A stretch of DNA of 64,000 nucleotides. Origin: Eretmocerus hayati (lineage: Eukaryota > Arthropoda > Insecta > Hymenoptera > Aphelinidae). Where the stretch lies: contig CM056742.1 of NCBI GenBank assembly GCA_029851415.1, forward strand, positions 60,956,454 to 61,020,453. The letters run 5' to 3'. The notes beneath the pieces were generated by a model. That model was not told the DNA's origin and searched no databases. It was given only the letters and a program-made list of their open reading frames with translations. Of the stretch, positions 1 through 11,400 are shown piece after piece (the stretch's first letter is position 1; every line of letters starts with the position of its first letter). Both the position numbers and the translations under genes were made by a program.

Positions 1-1505
1 GGGTGTAGTGTGTGCATGTATGATTCTTTTTCCAGCGGCAATTGAGGCGGCATCAGTTGTTGGACACATCAGCTGTTGCGCGTCTCGCGGGCCTTACATG
101 TAGTGGCAGTGGATCACCGCACAGCAATATCCAGTTTGAATTACTGGATGTTCGGATGCTGTTGGTGTATATTTTGCACTGCCACGAAAAAAGCGTCGAA
201 TGCGGAGTTTGGTGCGCAAGAATGGGACAAGGGCACAAGCTCCGTGATAGTTTTTTTCGCTCTGCTCAATTTCTGTGTTGAGTTCAAGATCAAGTGCAGT
301 TTTCAACAGTTTCAATTAAGTGTTCTGAAATCAGTGAACCTCAAACTCATGGTGAACATCATGACATGATAACTGAATTCACCTTTGCTCACATAGTCTT
401 AGTGTATCAAAGAAGGTGGCCCTCATGCATGTGATGTTGTAATTCATCACTCCACAGATAATTTAAATCACTGGTCAAAGTTTGAGATGCACTATTTTCT
501 CAACAAGGATTTGAATCTATTGAGTGCTGCATTGAATTCAGACCTTGGATACAAACACTGATTGGAAAACAAACTGTCGTGGAGCTTGTCGTTGTCAGAT
601 CTCTGCTCATAGAACTCTCAATTCCAAGACATATTGATTTATAAGCAATGTTTGTATTCAAGGTCTGAATTGAATGCAGTTTGTGATAGAGTCTGAAATA
701 CCAGTCATGGGGATAGTGCACCTCAATCTTCAAGTGATGATTTATTGGTGAACCATTTTGTAGCTGAATCCACTCCAAAGCGCACGTGGGAAAAGATGGG
801 CCTTAGGTGATGGTGTTTTCCATTATTTAGCAGATAAACTGAATCACCAGATGAAGATGGAGGTGCACTACTTTTTCAACAAGTATTTGAAACTCTATGA
901 GGAGATTTCATTCAATTAGATCTTGCATACAAACATTGTTTGGAAAACCAAAGTGAGATGGAGCTCGGCAATTCTGAGCATGGGAGTTGGCCAACGACAA
1001 TCTCAATGCCAGTTTCTTTTTCAATCAGTGTTTGTATTAAATTTTCATGTTGGTTGCAGCTTTCAATAATCCCAACTAATTGTTGAGAGAGTAGTGAACC
1101 TCTAACTTTGACCGGTGTCTGAATCCATCGAGCGAGTTATGAACAACAACATTACATGAAGTCATTTTGTTAACTGTTACCACCTTGCTCCCATCTAACT
1201 ACTTTCTAAGTTTAATGGAAGGTAGCCCTCTTGTGATGTTTTGATTTATCACTCCACAGATAAACTAAATTACCGGTCAAAGTTTGAGATGCACTATCTC
1301 TTAGCAAGTAGTTACAAATGAAACTATAGAGAGCTGAATCGAATTCAGACCTTGAATACAAACACTGATTGAAGAAAAAACTGGCGTGGAGCTTGTCGTT
1401 GTCAGACCTTTGCACATAGAACTTCCAAATTTTGAGACAGATTGTTTTACAGACAATGTTTGTATTCAAGGTTTCAAATGAATGCAGTTTGTGATAGAGT
1501 TTAAA
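1..1505. repeat. Left arm of the 6.2-kb inverted repeat
   Basis: Pairs in reverse complement with about 4719-6243. Inside the arm a roughly 150-200 bp motif, containing TGCATTGAATTCAGACCTTG and a GGAGCTTGTCGTTGTCAGA block, recurs near 500-680, 870-1010 and 1290-1500 with some copies inverted. The arm is therefore itself built of smaller direct and inverted repeats. No coding potential beyond short chance frames. Confidence 0.75.
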
Positions 1506-1506
1506 A

Positions 1507-2860
1507 AAAGATTTTGATGACGGGGATGTCGAATAGTCAATGCCGATCGATATCCAATGACCGAAATTCGCGAGAAGATGACTCGATGCTCGGGCTGTAG
1601 TCGAAGCTCGCTAAGATTCAAAGCAGACGCGTAAGAAATTGCGGATTTTGATCTAACTACCGACTAATAAACCTTTTGTCTCTTTCATTCACACAATTTT
1701 GTCGACGGGGATGTCGAATAGTCAATGCCGATCGATATCCAATGACCGAAATTCGAGAGAAGATGACTCGATGCTCGAGCTGTAGTCGACGCTCGCTAAG
1801 ATTCAAAGCCGACGCGTAAGAAATTGCGGATTTTGATCGAATTACCCACTAATTGACATTTCGTCTCTTTCATTCACACGATTTTGTCACCGGAGATGTT
1901 GGGAAGTCAATCCTCATTGATATCCAGTGCCAGAATTTCGCGAGAAGGTGACTCAATGCTCGAGCTGTAGTCGACCCTCGCTAAGATTCATACCAGACGT
2001 AAGAAATTGCGGATTTTGATAAAACTACCGACTAATTGACATTTCGTCTTTCCCATTCACACTATTTTGTCACCGGAGATGTCATAAAGTCAATGCTGAT
2101 CGATATTTGATTACCGAAAATCGCGAGGAGATGACTCGATGCTCGGGCTGTAGTCGACGCTCGCTAAGATTGAGAGCAGACGTGAGAATTTTCAGATTTC
2201 GATCAAAGTACACACTAATAAACCATTTGTCTCTTCCATTCACACTATTTTGTCCCCGGAGAAGTTATGAAGTCAATGCCGATCGATATCCAATTACAGA
2301 AATTCGCGAGGAGATGACTCGATGCTCGAGCTGTAGTCGACGCTCGCTAAGATTCGGAGCAAATGTAAGGTATTTGCGGATTTAAATAAATTTAAACACT
2401 AATAAACCATTTGTCCCTTTCATTCACACTATTTTCCCCCGGAGAAGTCATGAAGTCAATGCCGATCGATATCCAATTACAGGAATCCGCGAGGAGATGA
2501 CTCGATGCTCGGGTTGTAGTCGACGCTCGCTAAGATTCAGAGTAGATGTAAGGAATTCGCGGATTTTGATCAAACTACACACTGATAAACCATTTGTCCC
2601 TTTCATTCACACTATTTTCCCCCCGAGAAGTCATGAAGTCAATGCCGATCGATATTGAATTACCGAAATTCGCGAGGAGATGAACCGATGCTCGGGCTGT
2701 AGTCGACGCTCGCTAAGATTGAGAGCAGACGTGAGAATTTGCGGATTTTGATCAAACTACAGACTAATTTGGGACTTGTCGCTCTCACTCGCACGATTTT
2801 GTTGATACAGTTAACGTAAAGTCAATGCTTATCGATATCTTATAATAGAGATTCGCAAGA
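1507..2860. repeat. 183-185 bp satellite, about seven tandem monomers
   Basis: The core GATGACTCGATGCTCG (with small variants) occurs at 1577, 1762, 1947, 2130, 2313, 2496 and 2679. The first two spacings are 185 bp and the rest are 183 bp. Each monomer also carries a GTCAATGCCGATCGATATC block and a CTGTAGTCGACGCTCGCTAAGATT block. Monomers differ by scattered substitutions and 1-2 bp indels, so the array is old enough to have diverged. 183 is divisible by 3, which explains an open frame at 2107-2385; I do not consider it coding. Confidence 0.85.
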
Positions 2861-2867
2861 TGATCAC

Positions 2868-3575
2868 TTCAGATTCGCGTACGCGAATGTGAAGCTGATT
2901 CGCGTACACGGATGCCGAGCTGATTCGCCTGCGCGAGCAAGCCAAGATTCGCGTACGCGAATGGGAAGCTGATTCGCGTGCGCGAGCAAGCACAGATTCG
3001 CGTACGCGAATGCCAAGCTGATTCGCGTGCGCGAGCAAGCCGAGATTCGCGTACGCGAATGTGAAGCTGATTCGCGTAGACGGATGCCGAGCCGATTCGC
3101 GTGCGCGAATGGGAAGCTGATTCGCGTGCGCGAGCAAGTAGAGATTCGCGTACACGAATGCAAAGCTGATTCGCGTGCGCGAGCAAGCACAGATTCGCGT
3201 ACGCGAATGCCGAGCTGATTCGCGTGCGCGAGCAAGCCAAGATTCGCGTACGCGAATGGGAAGCTGATTCGCGTGCGCGAGCAAGCCGAGATTCGCGTAC
3301 GCGAATGTAAAGCTGATTCGCGTGCGCGAGCGATTCAAATTCCCAAGTAATTTGGAACTCGCGTATGCTCCGTTTGAATATCATCATGTGCGCGATCGGC
3401 ATCTTCTCCTCTAAGGTCTCGCGTACGCGGATATGAATCTCACTAGTGCATGAAGGCCCATGTGATGCGATCGACACCTCAGTTGATTCGCGTACGTCAA
3501 CGTGGAGATACTCCGCGTGCCGGAGCGAGCCGAGACTCGCGTACGCGGATGGGGAGCTGAATCGCGTGCGCGAGC
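2868..3575. repeat. 49-bp minisatellite built on a 14-bp palindrome
   Basis: GCGCGAGCAAG recurs at 2931, 2980, 3029, 3128 and 3177, all multiples of about 49 bp, and the pattern continues to about 3335 with looser copies to 3575. Each unit includes TTCGCGTACGCGAA, a perfect self-complementary 14-mer, or a one-base variant. Because 49 is not a multiple of 3 and the unit lacks stops on the minus strand, three overlapping minus-strand frames of 123-202 codons stay open here. These are artefacts of the repeat, not genes. CpG density is very high compared with the surrounding AT-rich DNA. Confidence 0.85.
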
Positions 3576-3599
3576 GAATTATTTTTCCAAGTCGATGGA

Positions 3600-3985
3600 G
3601 TCTTATTTTCTCGACGGTGATGTCGAGAAGTCAATGCCGATTGATATTTAATTACCGAAATTCGCGAGGAGATGACCCGATGCTCGGGCTGTAGTCGACG
3701 CTCGCTAAGATCCAGAGCAGACGTGAGAATTTGCGGATTTTGATCAAACTACAGACTCATCGATAACTTGTTTTGTTCATTCACACGATTTTGTCGCCGG
3801 AGATGTTGGGAAGTCAATTCTCATTGATATTCAGTGTCAGAATATCGCGGGGAGATGACTCGATGCTCGAGCTGTAGTCGACGCTCGCTAAGATTCAGAG
3901 CAGATGTAAGGAATTCGCGGATTTTGATCAAACTACACACTAATAAACCATTTGTCTCTTTCATTCACACTATTTTGTCCCCAGG
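3600..3985. repeat. Second block of the 183-bp satellite
   Basis: Two monomers (cores at 3671 and 3854, 183 bp apart) in the same orientation as the block at 1507-2860. The satellite therefore flanks the 49-bp minisatellite on both sides, but it is not inverted as the outer arms are. The last monomer stops near 3982 where the arm-type sequence begins. Confidence 0.8.
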
Positions 3986-4045
3986 TCCTCTGTCTAACCT
4001 TTACGGACAGCATTGCCGAGCTCAAAATGGGTTAGTCGTTAACCA

Positions 4046-4345
4046 GTGTTTTCAATCAAGTTCAGAATTAGATCCAGCTTTCAATAGTTTCATTTGTAAC
4101 TACTTGTTGAGAAATAGTGCAGCTCAAACTTTGACCCAGTTATTCAGTTTATCTGTGGAGTGATGAATTGAAGCATCCCAAAAGGGCTACCTGCCTTGAA
4201 ACTTAGAAAGTAGTTAGATGGGAGCAGGATAGTAACAGTTTACAAGATGACTTCATGCAATGATGTTCTTCATAACTCGCTGGATGAATTCAGATACCGG
4301 TCAAAGTTTGACGTTCACTATTCTCTCAACAATCGGTTGGGACTA
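4046..4345. repeat. Extra direct copy of an arm segment
   Basis: About 300 bp here match 4864-5152 in direct orientation, roughly 820 bp apart; shared blocks include AACTTAGAAAGTAGTTAGAT and TAACTCGCTCGATGGATTCA-like sequence. The right half of the element thus holds one more copy of this segment than the left half. This makes the inverted repeat asymmetric, with the right half starting near 3990 and the left arm ending near 1505. Confidence 0.6.
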
Positions 4346-4718
4346 TAGAAAGCTCTATCCAATTTTGAAATTGAATACAAACACTGATTGGAAAAGAAAC
4401 TGTGTTGGAGCTTGTCGTTGTCCAACTTTTATGGACAGAGTTGACAAGTTCCAACTCAGTTTGGTTGTCCGAACAATGTTTTTAATGCAAGGTCAAATTG
4501 GATAAAATTACTCATGGAATTTTAACTACTCGTTGAGAGAGTAGTGCACCTCGATCTTCATCTGGTGATTTAGTTTATCTGTTGAATGATTGAAAACATC
4601 ATCACTTGAGGGTCATCTTTTACAACGCTTTGAAACAAATGAGAAGTGGGCGAGCAAATTCAGCTCCCAAATGGTTCACCAGTTGAAGATTGAGGTGCAC
4701 TATTTTCATGGCTAGCAT

Positions 4719-6243
4719 TTTGAACTCTATCCCAAACTGCATTCATTTGAAACCTTGAATACAAACATTGTCTGTGAAACAATCTGTCTCAAAGTTTGGA
4801 AGTTCTATGTGCAAAGGTCTGACAACGACAAGCTCCACGCCAGTTTGTTTTTCAATCAGTGTTTGTATTCAAGGTCTGAATTCAATCCAGCTTTCAATAG
4901 TTTCATTTGTAACTACTTGCTAAGAGATAGTGCATCTCAAACTTTGACCGGTAATTTAGTTTATCTGTGGAGTGATAAATTAAAACATCACAAAAGGGCT
5001 ACCTTCCATTAAACTTAGAAAGTAGTTAGATGGGAGCAAGGTGGTAACAGTTAACAAAATGACTTCATGTAATGTTGTTGTTCATAACTCGCTCGATGGA
5101 TTCAGACACCGGTCAAAGTTAGAGGTTCACTACTCTCTCAACAATTAGTTGGGATTATTGAAAGCTGCAACCAACATAAAAATTTAATACAAACACTGAT
5201 TGAAAAAGAAACTGGCATGGAGATTGTCGTTGGCCAACTCCCATGCTCAGAATTGCCGAGCTCCATCTCACTTTGGTTTTCCAAACAATGTTTGTAAGCA
5301 AGATCTAATTGAATGAAATTTCCTCATAGAGTTTCAAATACTTGTTGAAAAAGTAGTGCACCTCCATCTTCATCTGGTGATTCAGTTTATCTGCTAAATA
5401 ATGGAAAACACCATCACCTAAGGCCCATCTTTTCCCACGTGCGCTTTGGAACTAATGAGATGTGGGCGAGTGGATTCAACTACAAAATGGTTCACCAATA
5501 AATCACCACTTGAAGATTGAGGTGCACTATCCCCATGACTGGTATTTCAGACTCTATCACAAACTGCATTCAATTCAGACCTTGAATACAAACATTGCTT
5601 ATAAAACAATATGTCTTGGAGTTTGAGAGTTCTATGAGCAGAGATCTGACAACGACAAGCTCCACGACAGTTTGTTTTCCAATCAAAGTTGTATGCAAGG
5701 TCTGAATTTAATGCAGCACTCAATAGATTCAAATCCTTGTTGAGAAAATAGTGCATCTCGAACTTTGACCAGTGATTTAAATTATCTGTGTAGTGATGAA
5801 TTACAACATCACATGCATGAGGGCCACCTTCTTTGATACACTAAGACTATGTGAGCAAAGGTGGATTCAGTTATGATGTCATGATGTTCACCATAAGTTT
5901 GGGGTTCACTGATTCCAGAACACTTAATTGAAACTGTTGAAAACTGCACTTGATCTTGAACTCAACACAGAAATTGAGCAGAGCGAAAGAAACTATCACG
6001 GAGCTTGTGCCCTTGTCCCATTCTTGCGCACCGAACTTCGCATTCAACGCTTTTTTCGTGGCAGTGCAAAATATACACCAACAGCATCCGAACATCCAGT
6101 AATTCAAACTGGATATTGCTGTGCGGTGATCCACTGCCACTACATGTAAGGCCCGCGAGACGCGCAACAGCTGATGTGTCCAACAACTGATGCCGCCTCA
6201 ATTGCCGCTGGAAAAAGAATCATACATGCACACACTACACCCA
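4719..6243. repeat. Right arm of the 6.2-kb inverted repeat
   Basis: Reverse complement of 1-1505 with a net length difference of about 20 bp. The outermost 370 bp are almost identical between arms and identity drops inward. This suggests either ongoing sequence homogenisation at the ends or insertion-deletion decay in the inner repeats. Confidence 0.75.
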
Positions 6244-6997
6244 CGGCAGAGCGAGAAAAGATGACATTGCGCGTAATCAGGACAAGAAAATACAGCAGCC
6301 ACGAACAGAAAAAAACACGCGGACCATCACCCCCGTCAAGCGTCTCGTCTAGCGTCTCGCGACTCGCGTCTCAAGCTGCTTTTGCTCGATTGTAATTCGT
6401 CGCTGCGACGAGCAATCGCTTCGGCATCGGGGGAGAGAACCACAGTAGGACTCCCTTTTCACACTCGCGCTGATGAATTAGATTGCTCGGCGCAGCGGCG
6501 ATCTGCAACCGTGGAACAACGGCGCGAGACGCTCTCGTGAGACGCCTCGAAAGACGCCAGCGCGAGACGAACGAGACGATCGAGGCTTCAAAAACTAGAC
6601 GGCATTCAAACTTGATTCTCAAAATGACCAGGCCCCCAATCCTTATTTTGCCTACGCGATTGGGACCGGGCAAGCAAGATCTCCAACCCCTTCCCGGGCT
6701 TACCTATACTTCTGAATGACCGTGTATATGAGTGAAAAATGCAGATATAGATTTAGCATTTTAATTTTGCCTCGACCAGTTTTCACGCTTACGTCTGACC
6801 AATTTTTTAATGATATGAGAATATGATATGAGAATATTTTGCATGATAGAATGATGAATAATTGCGGCGTGATTCCCACACGCGCAATATTGAAGTGATG
6901 AAATGTTGAGGTAGATATTTCTGATTCCTGGCCCGTCTGAATTTTCAATTGTGATAAGAGAAGTGAGAAAAATCTTGACAAAAGGGCTGGAGCTCAC
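6244..6997. other. Unassigned spacer with GAGACG-rich inverted motifs
   Basis: No gene recognised. 6338-6377 is rich in GTCTCG and 6520-6590 in the complement CGAGAC, forming a loose inverted repeat. A hairpin with CGTCGCTGCGACG at its tip lies near 6388-6422. The part after 6720 is AT-rich without obvious features. Confidence 0.4.
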
Positions 6998-7630
6998 ATG
7001 GATAGCCACGTGGTAGACGATTTCATTAACAATATTGATGGAGAAACGTTAGATGAGGCTTTGGGTGAACTCTTGCTCTCTCGTGAAGGGACATTTAGGG
7101 CTTGAGTAGAACGGTTGCGTAGACGCGTTCGCGGTGAATATAATGAGACAGATGGATCTGGCTGAATTAGAAGTCGCGCGAATGGAGGCATTGCCGAGAT
7201 TTTTAGGCAAGACCACACAGACAGCCCATGATAGGCGTTCAATAGATATCAGGAGGACGACATTTTTGCGAACAATATAAACGATGAGAATGTGACTACG
7301 CGCAATCACCGAGTGCGAAGAAGCTCATTACGCGATGAATTAGCAGATATGCAAATGGATGCACAACGGCGATCGGCATTAGTTCAAAATGACGTGCGCC
7401 CGGAAATTCAAAGAGCTAACAAACCGCCAATTGAATTTATTACGTTGCGGGATGCAAATGGCAGGTCATATGAAATTCCAATGCAGATCGTGGATAGTTG
7501 GAAAAATTCGGCAGACCGCGAAAACGCTGAAAATCAAATCATCCGCGAGAATATTTTAGATCAGACGGTGCGTTTTACGGATAGCGCGAGATCGAGCGCG
7601 CCATTACAATCAAAGACTCAACGGCAAGCG
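6998..7630 (+). pseudogene. Decayed ORF of unknown identity
   Basis: One reading frame beginning at ATG 6998 runs for about 210 codons with only four stops, at 7103, 7163, 7229 and 7232. The part after 7235 is fully open. It is acidic near the start (VVDDFINNIDGETLDEALGE) and later contains PPIEFITLRDANGRSYEIP followed by IVDSWK. That segment faintly resembles the ubiquitin-like ULD domain of fungal proteins (a hydrophobic strand, a D-x-x-G-R turn, then a W-containing helix), but this is impression only. The frame is cut at 7631 by R1-type sequence. No neighbour explains its function, and it may be a captured or host exon. Confidence 0.4.
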
Positions 7631-8001
7631 ACCAGCCAAGTGTGCCACTGGTAGCGCGCTTTGCATTGTTGGCCCCCCCCCCCCCCAAGATCCGAATGGG
7701 GCCCCGCTTTACTTGGGGAACTCTTGCCGTCAATGCTGGACATCTTCTCCTTTCCTCTTTCTCCAGGGCCTGGAATCGCATGCTGGCCGACCTCCGACCA
7801 GACCAGCACGGCTGTGGTGTCTAGTGTGATGCGTGTTCTGTATAATGTTGATATGTTGGTGTACTGCTTGAGCGGGCGTAAGTATGGTGCGCGTAGGGTG
7901 TAGTGTGTGTAGGTGTAATTGTAGGACTCGGGTCCAAAGGGGCGTCGCTCCCTCAAGCTCCAAGTGCAGCCCGAAGGTCACACTCAAAGCCTCCTACGGG
8001 G
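7631..8001 (-). mobile_element. E0: 5'-end fragment of the R1-type element
   Basis: Matches the 5' end of copy E2 (23880-24249): the same 5' UTR, the same terminal CCCCGTAGG, and the first codons of ORF1 including a glycine-rich stretch beside a long C-run. Its 3' portion is missing. That is the opposite of the usual 5' truncation in target-primed reverse transcription. Its 5' end abuts the poly(A) of E1 with only GA between them, a head-to-tail junction like the one at 24249/24258. Confidence 0.75.
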
Positions 8002-8467
8002 TCTTTTTTTTTTTTTTTTAAGGTGGTTAGAGGGCAAAATCTGCCTCAGGATCCCTCGGATCCGTCCCCAGACACCGGACTGGTTCAGCTTACGCTGACT
8101 ACGCATAGCCCACGCAGGCCATACCAGGCGGGACACGGGTTTGGGTGGGGCCCACCGAGAGGTGGGCCCGGCCGTGTAATATCCCTCTCCCCTCGATGTC
8201 CGATACCTAGGGCATCGGGCAATCAAGAAGGAGATCCACCTGCATCTACCATCTCATCCCGGAACCGCGTGAGCATTACTTCAGGATGAGCGGCATGTCT
8301 CGCGCTCGATTGCGAGCGTTCCTCTTCTCCATCTTCTCTCTTCGGCCACTTGTCGGCATCTTCTATCTTCACTCTTCATTGTTCCCTCTCTTTCTTCTTT
8401 CTTCCCTCTTCAGTGCATCAGATTCCTCCTGGAATCATTTGGGCCTCTTCTGTTTCAATCGGCAGAG

Positions 8468-11400
8468 TCACTGTAATTCGCCTGCTTCGAGGCGCCTTAC
8501 TTCCCTCTCTTTCTCCTCTTTGTGGGTCATCACCAGCTTGATGTATCCGGTGAGTCTATCCCATGTCTCCTGGTTGCGGAGTAAGTACGGGACGAGATTC
8601 TCAGGTGTTAGTTGAGCACCCAGCCATTCATCCAGCTCGGCGCGCTCTCTCCGGGTGTCGCTGCACTTGAACAGGGCATGTTCGGCGTCATCCCATTCGT
8701 CCCCGCATGACTGACATGCTGGGGTCGTCCTCTTCTTGAACCTGGTTAGATAGGAACCGAAGCAACCATGATCGCTCAGTGCCTGCGTCGTCCAGTAGTC
8801 CATCTCTCCGTGGGTGCGTTCCGCCCACTTGGCTACGTCACGGATCAGCCGGTGCGTCCATCTGCCCTTCGCAAATGGCGAATCCCACTCAGTTTGCCAA
8901 TGCTCAAGGGTGGTTTCCTTCTCGTTGTCGCGGATGATCTCCTTCATCGTCGGAGTGAGTACTCGTTCGGCTCCGATCACTTTCTGGCGGTCCCAGATCC
9001 TCACTCGCTCCGCGACGAGCAAGTGGATGGGCGGAGTACTCGCCAATACGTAAGCCGCATCTCCTGACACAGTGCGGTAGGCACGGATACTCCTCAGGGC
9101 CGCTCTTCGGTGGACAGGCCCCATTCTCTTCTCGATGATGGTCTTCTCTACCCTCTTCCCCCACACGGGTGCACCGTACAGCATGATGGAGGTAGTGACG
9201 GTGTTGAGAAGTGCGCGCCTCTTTTCCTTGGGTCCTCCGATATTCGGCATAAGCCACTGGAGCGCCGCACCGACCTTGCTCGCCTTCTGGGCGGCTTCCT
9301 GGATGTGCTTCTTGAACGACCACTTGTCGTCGAGCCATACGCCGAGGTATTTCAGCTCTGTCTTCCGTGGAATCTCTTGCCCGTTGATATAAAACCGGGG
9401 TAAGTCAAACTTCCTACGCCTTGTGACCACGATTGCTTCGCACTTCTTGACAGCGAGCTCCAGAAGCCTGCTAATCATCCACTCGTAGACTCGGGCTAGC
9501 GCTTCGTTCGCGCGTCTACCCAAGAGTTCCTCGTTGTCAGCCCATACTATGAGTCCCGCGTCGTCCGCGAAAGCCACTATTATCACTCCTTCTGGCAGTT
9601 CGATAGACAGTAAGCTGTCATACTGGGTGTTCCAGTTGAACGGCCCGGAGACCGATCCCTGTCCGATTCCGGCGGACAGTACCCGAATCTCTTGTCCCTC
9701 GTCGGTGTCGTACACGAGGGTCCTGTTCCGCAGATAGTCACTCGTGATGGCAAGTAGATAGGGGGGCACTTTACCTGCTTGGGATTGATAGACTCGCTCC
9801 CAGCTCGCGCAGTTGAATGCCTTCTTTATGTCCAACGCAATGATGGCACAGAATCCTCCTCTTCCTTGGTATGGGTTCCCTACCGACGCTTGAACCCGTT
9901 CTTGGACCGCCTCGATCGCGTGCACAGTGCTCCGTCCCTTCCGGAACCCGAACTGCATTGGTGATAGCCCACCGCCTTCTTCGTAGGCTTTTTCCACCCT
10001 GTTGAGCACCATCCTCTCGTACATTTTCCCGATATTGTCGAGCATGCTGAGAGGGCGTTGACCTCCTTGACCCTTAGGTATCAGGACCAGCTTCTGGCGT
10101 TTCCACTTGTCCGGGAAAGTTCCCGCGCTCAGACAGATGTTGAAGAGGTCGAGGAGTAGATCTGGCTTGTATTTGAAGACCAGTTTCAGAGCCTCGTTTG
10201 GGATGCCATCCAGGCCAGGGGCCTTGCCGTTCGGCATTCTCTTCGCCGCTATGAGTAGCTCTTGCATAGTGAAGAGCGGGATGGGGTCTTCGCTCTCCGT
10301 AGGGAATGTAACTCTGGGTTCTCCTGCTGGGAAGAGGTCTTCCACGATGGTGCGCAATGTTGCTGCATCGGTCGGTGCTGGGTTGCCCTTCCGGGGTCGG
10401 ACCTTTGACATGACCACGCGATATGGCGTGCCCCAGGGGTCTTCGTTAACCATGTCGCACAGTTCACCCCAAGACTTCTCTTTGCTCCTCCGGATGGCTA
10501 GAACGAGAGCCTTCTTTGCCTTTTTGTACGCTCTGTCATCTTCCGCCAGCGATGGTCGTTGCAGCTTCCTTGATCGCCATGCGGTCCTCCTTTTCTTGTT
10601 GCTCGTTCTTCGTAGAGCCTTGATCTCATCGGTGATCCAGTACTCTGGTTTCCTCCAGAAACACGGTGTTGTCCTGCGAGGCATCGACGCGTCGCAAGCT
10701 CTCGTGATGGCGGATGTTACCATCGCCACAGCTTCGTCCGAGGCGGAGTTCATCGGGAGATCTTCGACTGTTTCTATCGATTCCCGGAATTTCCCCTCAT
10801 CCAGCTTGCGTACCTGCCACCCCGTCGGTCGCGGTCTGTGTGTCGTCTGTCTCTGTCTGTCAGTCCTAAGCCGAAACCGAATATGTCGATGGTCACTCAA
10901 TGTTTCCGTGTCCAGAACCTCCCACGATGTCATACGTCCCATGAGCGACGGGCTCATGAACGTCAGGTCGAGGACCGAAGACGAACCTCCCTCCCTGGAC
11001 CGAGTGTCGTGTCGGTGGTAGGTGATAACCCCCGTCTCGTTCGCGAGCACTAATCCCAATGCCTTCATGGCATCAGCGAGTATTACCCCCCGTCTATCAC
11101 GCGGCCCCCCGCTCCAAGTCGGTTCCTTGGAGTTGAAATCCCCCGCGATTATAACTGGGCCCCCCCATTGCCTCACATCCTCTTCTAGGTCATGGAGCTC
11201 GTCTTCGAATTCGTGCATCTTGAGCGACGGCGAATAGTAGCAGCTGTAGACTGCTGTGCCCTCCATGGTCTTTCGAGCGAAACCGCGGCCACTAACAGCT
11301 GGTCCAGTCTCACGGATCGCAGGATTCATGATCTGGATTACGGCTGTCCTCCAGTGATCGAATGTGGATCGAGAGAATTCGCGCTTCCGAGGCGGTTCGG

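Larger units (their letters stand above)
1..6243. repeat. Large foldback (inverted-repeat) element with satellite core
   Basis: The first 1.5 kb recurs in reverse complement at the other end: base 1 pairs with base 6243, and the mirrored frames at 76-369 (+) and 5871-6167 (-) are nearly identical. Between the arms lie a 183-185 bp satellite (1507-2860 and 3600-3985) and a 49-bp minisatellite (2868-3575). This architecture of long arms around tandem repeats resembles Drosophila Foldback-type elements; the comparison is structural only. No transposase frame is visible, so it would be non-autonomous or a locally expanded repeat. The left end coincides with the window edge, so the true terminus may lie outside. 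ORFs in it are by-products of repeat sequence. Confidence 0.75.

Noticed and set aside
76..369. Mirrored 97-98 codon frames at 76-369 (+) and 5871-6167 (-)
   Set aside because: They are the same arm sequence in opposite orientation. The frame shows no conserved domain and overlaps equally open frames on the other strand.
2829..3477. Three overlapping minus-strand frames of 123-202 codons rich in ARESAxHSRTRI
   Set aside because: They are three-frame readings of the 49-bp minisatellite, whose unit lacks minus-strand stops. No start context, domain or non-repeat sequence.
2868..3575. CRISPR-like spaced repeats
   Set aside because: Spacers are not unique: the whole 49-bp unit repeats, and the setting is a eukaryotic transposon-rich region.
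8768..11021. Long plus-strand frames opposite the R1-type ORF2 (for example 10107-11021)
   Set aside because: Antisense shadows of a GC-rich coding region. The minus frame has all the catalytic motifs.
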